Source of the DNA: Xylaria sp. FL1777
Lineage: Eukaryota; Ascomycota; Sordariomycetes; Xylariales; Xylariaceae
Direction: 5' to 3'
Length of the DNA: 64,000 nucleotides
Assembly (NCBI GenBank): GCA_022578965.1
Contig: MU400679.1
Location: forward strand, 1-64,000
Shown: piece by piece, positions 11,955-22,317 of the stretch
Numbering within the stretch: position 1 is the first letter of the stretch
Layout: every line of letters starts with the position of its first letter
Position numbers and translations under genes: made by a program
The notes under the pieces: model-generated
Seen by the model: the letters and a program-made list of their open reading frames with translations, nothing else
Databases searched by the model: none
Told to the model about the DNA's origin: nothing

Positions 11955-13262
11955 CTCTCCTCTTATTGTTTCTCCTTTATTAATTATCTTTTTCGAAGTT
12001 GGCGACCTGATCTAGATGGACGAGAACGTATCACAATCTGCAAGCTGCAGCAATGAATTTAGGATAGACAAGCAGACAGGCTCTGTTGTTGTGGGAGGGG
12101 TTGTTTGTGGGGGTAGGCTGTGAATATTATTCATGCGACGGAATAGGATAGGGAGAAAGGGGGGAGAAAAGGGACTATATGACCGTGACCTGGGCAGGTA
12201 TATATTGGTGCAGCTTGACGTTGCTGAGCACTGTGATGAGTGATGCCATCAGGTGTTGATTTTATACCTTGTGGCGTACTCTGTAGCTCGTCTAAGTCCC
12301 GGCCTAGAAATCCCCCCCGCCCTGCCCTTTGACATGCTCGTGTGACGTCAAGCGCGCCCCACGAGAGCTACGCAGTATACCTAGCAAGTACCTGGGTACC
12401 TTGTTGTCTGCCCTTTTTTTCTTTCTTTTTTCCTTTCTCTTTTCTTTCCCCTCTTCTTCCAAGGTCTAATAATTTCCATGTTGAAAGGGGAGGCACCATT
12501 GAGAATACCTAGATATATTTAACATTAGTCATATAACTACCCAATAGCATGTTCAACATTTAAGCTATGTGTACAGGTCAATAGCCTATACATGCTGTAG
12601 GTAGTGTCATAGACGCACGATGATACCTGAGTTCGCTTAGTTTAGGGACCTAAGTATAGCAAAACAAATGTACATGTATGTACCCAATTTTAACATCTCT
12701 ACATGTACATACACATACATGTAATACCTATAACAATTGGAGCAAGGTAATCCTATATCCTACATCTAAGACGCAGGTAGGAAGTCCGTCTGGAAGAACC
12801 TCCATCTCAACCTGATGAAGATATTTGACGCTCACTGGGTTAAAAAGCCAAGCCAAGCCAAGCATCATCATAATCCCTGCCACCAAAATGAGCTACCTAT
12901 ACCTTTTACCCTACTACTCCACCTCATCGTCCAAGTATCTTTCTCTTAACCTCTGGCCATAGCACTCCTACAACAGCGCTAACAGCACGAGTGTGGATCC
13001 ATCTACCTCCATGAATTACTTGGGAGAAGGAGATATACAGGCACCAGATCTTCGAATTGCAACATTGGCAAAGACAGTAGGAGGAGGATGGTGGTGTCTA
13101 CTTGCCTAGTCGTCGCCGTGTCTCGTATGCAATACAAATACATATTCTACAAAGGTCGTTAACAAATCCCCTAGCGCCTTCTAAGCTGTATGTCATAGAC
13201 GCTTTCGTGGTAGTGGTACACGCCGTTTCCTCCCCATGAGACCCTTACTATCCGAAGTCCTA
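11955..13262. other. Intergenic: promoter side of OM14-like gene, 3' side of MIA40
   Basis: Bases just above 11954 are 5' UTR of the OM14-like gene, because its first exon is non-coding apart from one base. A pyrimidine-rich tract lies at 12414-12462. Several CATGTACAT-like palindromes lie near 12668-12722. No coding frame or RNA gene recognised. Confidence 0.5.
12343..12350. promoter_or_regulatory. CRE/ATF-type palindrome TGACGTCA upstream of OM14-like gene
   Basis: A perfect 8-base TGACGTCA, the core bound by fungal CREB/ATF-type bZIP factors, lies about 390 bases upstream of the 5' splice site in the leader of the OM14-like gene. One exact match in this much sequence can arise by chance, so function is inference. 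Confidence 0.3.
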
Positions 13263-14350
13263 TTATTTAGCCGCAGGAGGTTGCGGATCCGACGTTTTTG
13301 TCGGAGTCGGCGATGATGTGGGGGTAACCTTTTCTCTCTCGGGCTTTGGTTTTCCTATCTTCGCATCTATCTCAGTCACTTCCTCGGTGGGCGATGCGAT
13401 CTTCGTAGGTTTAGGAGAGGAGGACTTCATCGACGTGGCGTCAACATCGGAAGCACCTTCTACTGGAGCGTCTCGAGCAGAAACCCCGTCTGTTGCTACC
13501 CCGTCAGCGGCAGTCGCAGCTTCTTCGTCGTCATCTGCCAGCTCTTCACCATATACTTCAGGATGTAGCCTGAAGCAGTCCTGCATGTGCCTATTCTCTT
13601 GCGTTAGCTGCTCACCGTGAGCGGCCGCCTGGACAAAGCACAGGGTCGGACATACTGGAACTTGTCGATGCAGTTCATGCCCTTGGGCTCTTCTTCCGAG
13701 TATACGAAGCAGCTAAAGGCAGCCTTGAACTCTTCCCCACAGGGGCCATGCGCCATACCACCTAGGCATGGGCAATCCCAGTTGATCTCACCAGTCTCCG
13801 GGTTGAAAGCGCCTTGCTGCGCGGCCTCCTCTTCCAGTGCCTCCGGGCTGCCCTCAGGAGCTGCCTGACCACTAGCCTCGATTTCTTTGGCGGGTGCCGA
13901 GGGCGAGGTCTGAGAAGCTAGCGCAGCTGTCTCAGGCTCGGAGGTGGCTGTCTTTTGTAAGCGGGCCTCCGCTTCTAGACGCTTCCGTGCAACGACTGCC
14001 TCGACGGTGGGAAGGTCTTCATCCGAAAACTCGGGGGGGGGCTGTATCGTCTTGACTGTTGTTGAGGGAATGTCAGCGCAAACTGTATAGGTAGGTAGGT
14101 AGGTATTGGTTCTTCAAGGTGTTGACGACAGGTATCGCATACACTTCGGCTCCTCGGCAAAGACGGTGCTCGTGCTGTACCAGTACACCGCACCGATGGC
14201 CAGTCCCCACCTCGCGGCCGAGCTCTTCCAACTCCGTTTCTTGTCTACTGGGGTGGTGGTTGAGGCGAAGCGACGGCCGGATGCCGCGATGTGGGATTGG
14301 CGAAGGGGCTGCGTGAGCCGCGGCGCGGACCGTAGAGCTGCTCTATACAT
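13263..14350 (-). CDS. MIA40: Mia40/Tim40, intermembrane-space import and assembly oxidoreductase
   Basis: Three exons: 14350-14143, 14055-13656 and 13590-13263, all joins in frame, 311 residues. Mia40 is the receptor and disulfide donor for small cysteine-rich proteins entering the mitochondrial intermembrane space, reoxidised by Erv1. Residues 1-35 are a basic, hydroxylated presequence. Residues about 47-64 ([18 protein letters not shown]) are the single inner-membrane anchor, so the fungal membrane-bound form is present. A long acidic linker follows. The catalytic core has the redox CPC (C164-P-C166) in [11 protein letters not shown] and a twin CX9C (C175/C185 and C198/C208), all six cysteines intact. 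The acidic and Pro/Thr/Ser-rich C-terminal tail (about 215-311) is longer than in yeast. Introns have normal GTATGC/GTATGT donors and a GCTAAC branch site in the second. It is divergent from the thiamine pyrophosphokinase gene, sharing a ~650-bp promoter region. Confidence 0.95.
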
Positions 14351-15000
14351 GGTGCACTAGAAGTGATCGGACAAGATAAGAACGAGCGACAGAAGGAAAA
14401 GAAAAAGAGGGGAGACACGGGGGGGGGTGGTCTATTGCAAAGATAAAAAAACACTAAGGTGCGCGAGATGGAAAAGGTGATGCTGGGTTTGTAAGCAGTT
14501 TTGCTCAATCGTCATAGCTATCTCGAGAAGTTTTTGGACTATAAAAGGCACTATAAAACCACACTCCGTGCCCTAAGCACTGTTCCGAGCCTGTCTGGTG
14601 AGGCACCGGTACCTGCTGCTAGTATACGGCACTGTGGAATAGGTACTAGTATATGTAGGTTACCCCCCCCTCGGATCTAAGACCTTATGTAACAGGTACC
14701 TTATGTAACAGGTACCTAGGTAGGTAAGTATATATATAAATCAGTGTACTTAAGGCTGCGTTTTGAAGTTGGATAGATCCCGTCTTGACAAGAATCACTT
14801 TATTTATGGCGTGAAAAAGTTCTGGAGCTATATGACTAATCCAGCAACTGTGTAGGTACATATAGTATGTAGTCTGTAGAATGCATAGAATGCTTCCTAT
14901 GTTAGATACTTACATCTTACATAGGTACAACTCTGTCTCATATTAGTGGTGTTGTCGCAGTCTAGTGTATATTCTGTATACCTATTGTACTTATTTCGCC
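14351..15000. other. Divergent promoter region MIA40 / thiamine pyrophosphokinase
   Basis: The 650 bases between the two start codons. A direct repeat ACCTTATGTAACAGGT lies at about 14680-14715, followed by CTAGGTAGGTAAG. No further gene seen. Confidence 0.5.
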
Positions 15001-15995
15001 ATGGGTTCCAACTCAACGCCAGACACTGATGTCGTAGAATGGTACCCTATTCGACAGCTTCTTGGATATCCCGGACACGAGTTCGTTCTCATCATACTAC
15101 ACCAGCCGATCCGAGATGCCTGTTTGTTCAGGGATCTCTGGAGCACAGGTATGTGTGGTTCTTTAGCTGGTCCTTCAGCTGGTCCTTGGGTTGGTTCTTT
15201 GGAAGGGGGTGAAATTAACAGACAGCTTTCTGGAACAGCCAAGACCAAGATCGCTGCCGATGGCGGCGCCAACCAGATCTACGACCTGAGCAGGCGAACA
15301 CCTCCTGCAGCCACGGCCGGCAGCTCAGGGCAACAAGAGCAATATGTGAGTCCGACCCGCATCCGCATCGACATGGAATCTGCTCATCTCATGTCACTTG
15401 ATAGAAGGACCTCGACACTATCATCGGGGATCTGGACTCGCTCATAGACGAGGCGCGCCAACATTTCTCGCGCAGCCGCATCATCCGCGAGGCAGAGCAG
15501 TATTCCACCGACTTCGCCAAAGCCGTGCGTCTCGCCCGTGCCGAGTCTCCGGGTCGAGACATCGTATGCATGGGCGGGCTCGGCGGCCGTGTGGACCAAG
15601 GCCTGAGCCAGCTACATCACCTGTATCTGTTCCAGAAATCCCCGACATATGCCGAGGGCCGCATGTACCTGGTATCGGGCGATTCGCTGTCGTTCGTTCT
15701 CAAGGGCGGCCCGAAACATCGAATCCGGGTTCGTGAGCCGGACATCAAAATTAACGACGCCTTCCGGCGGGTCTCGGGTGATCCCTTTGCGAAGCATGTC
15801 GGTATTGTCCCCGTAGGTGAGCCAGCCGTCATCTCGACGAGAGGCCTCGAATGGGATGTCCAAGACTGGGAAACGGCGTTTGGAACCCGCATGAGCACGA
15901 GTAACCATGTCCTGCCGGAGACGGAAGTCGTGGAAATCCAGGCGAATAAGGATGTGTTGTTCACGATAGCACTAAAACAAGTGCTAAGCGTATAA
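15001..15995 (+). CDS. THI80: Thiamine pyrophosphokinase
   Basis: Exons 15001-15148, 15239-15345 and 15405-15995, 281 residues. The enzyme transfers pyrophosphate from ATP to thiamine, making thiamine diphosphate in the cytosol. Family motifs in order are: KIAADGGANQIYDL (nucleotide/Mg site), LDTIIGDLDSL (catalytic acidic motif, usually GDxDS), EQYSTDFAKAV (the Q-x-T/S-D-F signature), and GGLGGRVDQGLSQLHHLY in the first domain. The C-terminal substrate-binding beta domain carries a recognisable region around VPVGEPAVISTRGLEWDV (G-L-x-W). Intron 1 (15149-15238) is 90 nt, free of stops in frame and flanked by good GTATGT..CAG sites with a TTAAC branch, so retention would insert 30 residues without a frameshift. 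I treat it as an intron because it interrupts a conserved region. Start chosen at MGSNS, the first ATG after stops. The 3' end converges with BOS1. Confidence 0.93.
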
Positions 15996-16590
15996 ACTGA
16001 CCATAATTCGAATCGTCCATGGCTCCTGTTTCTTCTCTTGCGACCACGCAGACGAATATAACTATAGCTCTTAAAACCTGCACAACAAGACTCGACGGGT
16101 AGCTACTATCACCTCGGCGTGTATCTGAGGATCAAATAATATTTAGAAGGCTGTTTCTAGAGATACATCGAGATTCTGTTTTCATATCTCGTACAGATGA
16201 TACGTACAGGCAAGATCGGAGTAACCGTCCTACCCTGCAAACTTTTGCGTCACTTCTAGGCATTGGTTCAAAATGGATGTGGGGGAAAAGAAGAAAACGG
16301 CCAATAACTAGGATGGGGGCCGAGAGATATCGCCAAATAGAATGGATCGATCCCATAAGCCAACAGGCCGTGAAGCCTTCGCCATATTTTCTTTTCCGCC
16401 CTATGCAAAAATCGCTTGAGCGCCGGACTCCTCGCTGCACACAAGAAATGCTCCTAGACAATCTCATGAACCCAGAAAATGACTGTATATATACACACAA
16501 ATCTCGGCCCCCTGCTAACCAACGTCTACTTCCAACCCCCCTCCCTTCCTTTTCCTGCACAAAGTCCAACGCGAGCCCTCCTGTCGCAGG
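15996..16590. other. Convergent 3' region of thiamine pyrophosphokinase and BOS1
   Basis: The 595 bases between the two stop codons. It has open frames on both strands (for example 16277-16747 plus and 16132-16569 minus) without recognisable homology. Probably shared 3' UTR and terminator space. Confidence 0.45.
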
Positions 16591-17433
16591 TTACCGTAGA
16601 AAGTGCAAGACCAGCCAACAGAACCCGAAAAAAAGGACCACGCCAGCCCAGAAAATCCACTTGTCCTGTTTGGCCCGTCGCTCGATCATGCGGATGGTAT
16701 CCCCGCTGACACCTAGGGTGTTCGCGACGCTGTACAGGCGACGTTGAGTGTTCTTGAGCATGTCCCGCTGGGCACCGAGGTCGCCCAAGACGGCCTGGCC
16801 ACGGGCTATGTACTCGTCGAGGGCGGTATTGGTGCTGGCAAAGAAGTTCTGCTCGCGCATGGCATGGGCCTCGCGCGTGTAGTCGCCGCTACCCATGCTC
16901 ATCTGACCGCCGCCGACGACGCCGCCGCTGCCGTAGCGGTTCGTGGGCACGGTAGTGGGCGAAGAGGCGGAGGCCGGGGCGGGGGCGTGGGCGTGGGCGT
17001 GGGCGTACGGGTTCTCGGGCGTGGAGGTGGTGAAGGGCCGGCGGCCGAGAAGCTCGGAACGGCTCTGGTCGTGGGCGGCGTCCTCACGCTGGGCCTTGAG
17101 CGCGTCGACCTGGGCGCGAAAGTGCGTGAGCTCGCTGCGGAAGTTGCGCAAACGCTCGTGGGCCTTCTCTTGCTTGGCAGGGTTGAGCTCCTGTCTTGCC
17201 AAGGCCGAGTATTCGTCCAGGGTGCGCGAGAAGGCGGTCAAGGAGGCAGACAGCGAGCCGAGGGCGGCGGGTGTGGATGCGCCATCGGGCGAGGAGGAGA
17301 GGCTGACAAGGTCGCGCTTGATCGACGTAGACTGCTTCAGCGCAGAGTTGAATTGCGTGTTCTAGGAAAGAGTACGGTGGTTAGAAGGCAAGAATAAAAG
17401 GCAGGAATCGCGTGTGGTAGGCCATCTCACCAT
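16591..17433 (-). CDS. BOS1: Bos1, ER-to-Golgi Qb-SNARE
   Basis: Exon 1 is the single codon ATG (17433-17431), followed at once by donor GTGAGA. Exon 2 is 17361-16591, giving 257 residues beginning MNTQFNSALKQ, which parallels the yeast Bos1 start. Bos1 works with Sed5, Bet1 and Sec22 in fusion of ER-derived COPII vesicles with the Golgi. The sequence shows an N-terminal helical region, a LLGRRPF..ENPY segment as in other fungal Bos1, a low-complexity A/H/P linker (HAHAHAPAPASAS), then the SNARE motif beginning about TALDEYIARGQAVLGDLGAQ. That motif contains the expected glutamine for the zero layer and the family block ANTLGVSGDTIRMI. It ends in a QDKWIFW juxtamembrane and one C-terminal anchor (WAGVVLFFGFCWLVLHFLR). 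Gos1 was considered but the N-terminus and the NTLGVS block fit Bos1. No signal peptide, as expected for a tail-anchored protein. Confidence 0.9.
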
Positions 17434-18776
17434 TGTGTGTAGCTGTGGCGGTTCAATATGACGACAGCGACGGTGAAGGCGGTAGAGAGAGGGGGGGGAG
17501 AGAGGGAGAGGGAGGGAGGGAGAGACGAGATTCAGCAAAGACGCAGAATCAAATCAGCCGTGGATTGCCACAGCATCAGGCAGGGCTTTGATGCGGTGCA
17601 GACATATAGTAGGTACATATGTAGGTATCGGATTGGTGTCGTGAACCGTCGGATGCCTACCCTACCCACGAATTCTAGTACTTACTTACCACCTACCTGA
17701 GCACCTAGGTATGGCAGAAAGATGTATCTGTACACGTAGTTATCAAATGGCATGCGGCCAATCATAGTGTAGCGTATAGTGCCGTAGGTCCTTTACCGCT
17801 TACCCAAAGGAGGTAGGTACCTACACGTATACTCTATGCTCCTAGGTACCTGTTAGGATGTAGACAGACAGGTAAATTCATTTGCCAGGTACCTAATTGT
17901 TGACAGTACATATGTAGCTACAAGGTAGGTAGGTATACCTAATATGTATAAATACAGGTATTACATAATTAAGATGATAACGTTCTTACTAACATCGCAT
18001 CGGACCCGAGTCGGCAATAGCAAGACTTCAATGTTGCATGCAACCCAGAACCCAGCATTCAAATGCAGGAGAATGCACCTTGCATCAATCACCCTCCACC
18101 ATGTGGTATGATGGTAGGTATGGTATCTCGTCACCGACTTTCGCCCAGAGCATGTCTCGGTTCCCGTCATCGTCCGTTATCAGCGATCAAAACAACCAGG
18201 TCTCCTATACTATATACTAGACTATACTATACTATACTGTACTGCAGTGTACTATGACGAGCTCCTATACACGGGTGCAAGCCATGTCCTATGGTCTACT
18301 ACGTAGGTGCTTATATTGTAGGTCTCTTACCTCACCTGCCTGAATCGTATCTAATACCTAAGCTTACTGAGGACACCAGGGAGTAGTAGTGGTATCTATG
18401 CGTAGTATATCGGTACTGCGTCTCATAGCCGAACCGGCTCCGGAACCATCACCTACACTCTGATGTAGGGAGGCAGATCCCACCTCGAGGTGCGCCTTGG
18501 AGATCCACCAGGTGCCCAGTACCGGCCGTCATCGACATTGCCTGAATGCTGCAGATGAATATTCCCGAATCAAATCTGTTCTGGTGGCCTGGTCGAAGCC
18601 CCCGAGCTGGTCATGTATACGTAGGTAGTATGCATAGAGAGTATACTTAGGCAGTGTACTTAGGCAGTGTACTGTGCTCATTCCATTGATATATAAAGGG
18701 GTGTGTCCTTCGATCTATTTCCTACCATGTCCTTTGCGTCAACCACCTTACATCCGCGACGACGACTGGATATTAT
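17434..18776. other. Divergent intergenic region BOS1 / MFS transporter, TAGG-repeat rich
   Basis: A G/A-rich tract lies at 17485-17525 in the BOS1 5' UTR, followed by dense GTAGGTA/TACCTA tetranucleotide runs (17610-17945) and a TATAC microsatellite at about 18205-18245. A direct duplication of CTTAGGCAGTGTA lies at about 18647-18671, just before the MFS TATA box. No coding frame recognised. Confidence 0.5.
18692..18697 (+). promoter_or_regulatory. TATA box of the MFS transporter gene
   Basis: TATAAA within TGATATATAAAGGGG, about 80 bases upstream of the chosen ATG at 18777, which is a plausible distance with a short leader. It follows a direct repeat that could hold activator sites. Position and sequence are suggestive only. 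Confidence 0.45.
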
Positions 18777-20517
18777 ATGTCTAGGTCCGCCTTATTTCAC
18801 GAGATAGAGATGTTTGATCCGTCTACATGTCCCAACCCTGGGAGTGATGACCGCAGACACGACGACGCAGAAAAAACCGAGACAGCGGCATCCGATGCGG
18901 GAATCACGGCCGAAGAAGCAGACGCAGAGCCGCCCAGCGAGGTCCAGGCCCCTTCAGGGGAGAAGTACAGCGCCTTCAGCACCATCGAGAAAAGAGCCAT
19001 TGTCCTGGCCGCTGCCATTGGGGCTTTCTTTTCACCGTTGTCCGCCCAGATCTACTTCCCAGCTCTCGACACCCTAACACGCGACCTGCATATATCCGTG
19101 ACCGAGGTCAATTTGACCGTCACGACCTATATGGTGAGTTGATAGACGGTCAAGTCCTCCGATTCACCCGTGTCCAGTAGCTCACCGTTGGCAGATCGTC
19201 CAAGCCATTGCGCCGATGTTTGTGGGCTCGTTGGCCGATTCAGCTGGGCGGCGACCGGCTTTTATCCTCTGTTTTGTCATATATACTGCGGCCTGTATTG
19301 GGTGTGCTCTGGCCCCCAATTATGCTGCACTCCTTGTTCTTCGAGCTTTGCAAGCCGGGGGTTCCAGTGCCACTGTCTCCTTGTGCCAAGCTGTGGTATC
19401 TGATATCGTTACATCCGCCGAACGTGGCTCCTACGTCGGCTTCACCTCTGTCCCTATAATATTCGCACCATCGATTGGCCCCGTCATAGGTGGTGTCATT
19501 TCCCAGTACCTAGGCTGGCGCTGGATCTTCTGGTTCCTAGCAATCCTCTGCGGATTTGTTCTGATCATGTTCCTGGTCTTCATGCCGGAAACCTGCCGGC
19601 TAATTGTAGGCGATGGCTCGATTCGCCCCGGTCCCTTTTACCGTACCCTCTGGCAACTGGTTAAGGATGCTCGCCGTAAGAAGAAAGCCACACAGCCTAT
19701 CAGCCAGGGCGCGGACGGGAAGTCGAGCGGGAAGAGCAGCCGCATCCAGCGACCGAACTTGATCCGGACCTTGCTCATACTATTTGAGAAAGAGATGTTC
19801 CTGTTGCTGATGTACAGTAGCTTAATCTACGCAGGCTTCTACGCCGTGTCCACGGCCATCCCGGCCGAATTTGCTAGCTTGTATGGTTTCAGTGGCCTGA
19901 AAACTGGCCTCGTGTATCTACCTCTAGGCATCGGCTCTATCGTGTCGGTTTTCATCATGGGAAGTTTGGCAAACTGGAACTACAGACGACATTGCAGAAA
20001 ACTTAACATCCCGTACGACAAAAGCCGCCAGCAAGACATGGCGGGTTTCCCTATTGAGAGGATTCGCCTGGAGATCAGTATTCCGTTTCTTGTCTTATTC
20101 ACAGCGGTCCTGATCGGCTTCGGCTGGGCGGTGGAGCATCAAGCACCTTTAGCCGTCGAGATCGTCCTGCTTTTCCTACAGGGTATTGCTCTTGTCGCTT
20201 TCTCAAACATTCTAAGCACCCTCATAGTGGATATCAACCCTGGCGCCGCCGGTTCTGCTACGGCAGCGAATAATCTCACGCGGTGTCTGGTCGGAGCGGG
20301 CGCTTCAGCCTTTATCAACCCGCTCATGACGGCTGTTGGCGCCGGGTGGGCATTCACCATCATCTCACTCTCCTTCGTTGCCTTCTTCCCTGCGCTGTGG
20401 CTAGTATTAAGAAACGGGGTCAGGTGGCGTGAAGAGAAGAGCCGGAAAGCAGAGCTAAAGAAGCCGCACCAACAGCAACAGGGAGAGAAAGGCTACAGGT
20501 CTTCGGGAAGGCTCTAA
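18777..20517 (+). CDS. MFS drug:H+ antiporter, DHA1-like (quinidine-resistance/Flr-type)
   Basis: Exons 18777-19133 and 19195-20517 (intron GTGAGT..GCAG, 61 nt), 559 residues. A ~70-residue acidic cytosolic N-terminus precedes about 12 membrane helices. The first helix is near IVLAAAIGAFFSPLSAQIYFPAL, and this S-x-x-I-Y-x-P-A-L pattern is typical of fungal DHA1 exporters. The loop 2-3 signature motif A is GSLADSAGRRPAF. Motif C-like GPVIGGVISQYLGWRWIFWF lies at helix 5-6. A long basic central loop (DARRKKKATQ..IQRPNLIRT) separates the two six-helix halves. The later GSATAANNLTRCLVGAGASAF in helix 11 is also characteristic. Such proteins export drugs, organic acids or metabolites at the plasma membrane by proton antiport; the substrate cannot be read from sequence. 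A second ATG at 18810 is an alternative start. There is no cluster around it, so a role in secondary metabolism is not supported. Confidence 0.9.
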
Positions 20518-20628
20518 CAAAAATGGGGACTAAAACAGCTGAGAGACTTGATGCCTAATCTCGTTTAGGTCGAGGCATAGAATAATACTCTAGAAGAAGG
20601 GGGGGAACAGCACATGTAGAGCAGCTGC

Positions 20629-20724
20629 CTTAGAAGACAACTTAGAAGACAACTTAGAAGACAACTTAGAAGACAACTTAGAAGACAACTTAGAAGACAA
20701 CTTAGAAGACAACTTAGAAGACAA
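20629..20724. repeat. 12-bp tandem repeat, eight exact copies
   Basis: CTTAGAAGACAA repeated eight times without a mismatch, then breaking into CTTATA. It lies about 110 bases after the MFS stop codon, in the 3' flank. The minus strand reads as repeating KLSS, but no gene context supports translation. Confidence 0.97.
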
Positions 20725-21128
20725 CTTATAGTAGCATACGCAGTAGGTAGCTACACGTACACCTCCTGTCGGTGTGGATACCATAAACTATGAATAGATA
20801 GGTAGGTAGACTACAGATACATACATGTAGTATATATATATATACATATAGTATAGTATATGTGTAGAATGGCCTGATTCTTAGATCCCTGGCTTTCATG
20901 CTAGTCTGAGTATAGAGAGTATACACGTATGCGTACCTAGTGTACTAGGATTACTTACTTGCTTACTTAAGTTAGTATGAGTAGGTAGGTAATCTATTAT
21001 ATACTTATAGTACTTACTCAGTCCCGAAGATAAAACTAGTATAGGTCAACTACTGTAGGTAGTATACAAATATATAGGCAGAGCGTTTTGTCCGGAACAT
21101 GCCGCTATTTGCACTATGTATAGGTCTA

Positions 21129-21299
21129 TAGGATGATAATGTTGTAGCGTCACGCTAAGGCTTGTACCGGCAGGGGTTTTTGGTAAGAAAGTTTTCTACA
21201 AGGATCACTGAGTGGCAAAAAGATTATATGCCAGCCTTGTGATAAACGGTACTCTTTCTTTTTTGGCATCTAGCGTAACGCTATAGGATTATCATCCTG
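21129..21299. mobile_element. MITE, 171 bp, Tc1/mariner-type (TA target site)
   Basis: About 28-bp terminal inverted repeats. The left end AGGATGATAAT..TAGCGTCACGCTA (21130-21157) matches the reverse complement of the right end (21271-21298) at about 24 of 28 positions. The element is flanked by TA at 21127-21128 and 21300-21301. The interior has no coding capacity. TA duplication and size fit a non-autonomous element mobilised by a Fot1/pogo or mariner transposase, none of which is in this window. Confidence 0.78.
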
Positions 21300-21668
21300 T
21301 ACGCAGTACGCAGTAGACCTGTGGCTGCTTGGGGCGCTTCCTCAAACAACTGTCTCGAATAAGGCTGGGAGGGATGCACCCCTGGTTTCGATTGGGAAAC
21401 CATCTTTCTACCCATACTTATGCGTACTCACTTACTCATGAAGGACTAGGTATGCATGGATACTACCTACTGTACGTACATGGGGCCTATTTTTGACACT
21501 TTTGGCACTTTTGACTTTTGGCTGAACATCCATCAACTAGTGTAAGCCTGCGGAGGGTTTTATTCTGGCAATCTATTAAATCGTGGTGCTCTTGATATAG
21601 TTGGTAGTATAAAGATATAAGTAAAGTGAGTAAGTAAGTATATTACCTAGTTATTCGCCATCACAAGT

Positions 21669-21669
21669 C

Positions 21670-21704
<35 letters not shown>
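21669..21704. repeat. GTAA tetranucleotide microsatellite
   Basis: About nine uninterrupted TAAG units followed by TAAATAAATAA. Simple repeat in intergenic DNA. Confidence 0.9.
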
Positions 21705-21705
<1 letters not shown>

Positions 21706-22084
21706 TAAATAATACTGCGTAACTAAGTGATTATTCTAATTATATATGCGTATGCCTATACTCTCGTCTCCTCGTGGTACAGTACTGTATGCGTATGTAT
21801 GCAGGCCACGGCGCTCCCGTTTTGGGAATTGTGTCCGGACCCGCTGCTCGGTCTCTACACTATTCCTGGAGCATCTTTACCTCGAACTGTATTGGCGTTC
21901 CGTGTCTACAGCGGTACCCAGTCAATCACTGACGGCAGACGTATGAATGCCTGCCAGGCCATGAATCCTTCGGCGTCAGTCAGGTGGGCGGCTGAGTGGG
22001 CGGGGACACGCATTCTGCCCTATTGCTTGCGCAGTGTTGATTGAATACTGGTCCAGTCGTCTTCGTTGCTGTGGCCGTGTGGCT

Positions 22085-22116
22085 GGCTGTCTGGCTGTCT
22101 GGCTGTCTGGCTGTCT
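22085..22116. repeat. 8-bp tandem repeat GGCTGTCT, four copies
   Basis: Four exact copies of GGCTGTCT, extended by GTCTGTCC, about 200 bases upstream of the start codon of the next gene. Confidence 0.9.
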
Positions 22117-22317
22117 GTCTGTCCGGAGACCATCGTATATAGTGTATGGCCCGGGGAGGTGTCTTGCTAGAGATAAATTAGTATTAAAAAGCCACAGGGC
22201 ATCCCATATTATGCTAGCACTGGGTGCGTGTGCCTCTCAAGCAGTCCTCTTCTCATACGCACGTATGTTAGTTATTCTTTTCGGTGCCCGTGAAGCTACG
22301 CCCGTTCCACTCTCGCA

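Larger units (their letters stand above)
20518..22317. other. Intergenic region with repeats and a MITE
   Basis: About 1.8 kb without a convincing gene. It contains the 12-bp tandem repeat at 20629-20724, the MITE at 21129-21299, a GTAA microsatellite at 21669-21704 and an 8-bp GGCTGTCT repeat at 22085-22116. Open frames here (for example 21727-22044) resemble nothing and overlap simple repeats. Confidence 0.6.

Noticed and set aside
15149..15238. TPP riboswitch in the thiamine pyrophosphokinase gene
   Set aside because: No CTGAGA..ACCTGA-type core seen in the leader or intron 1.
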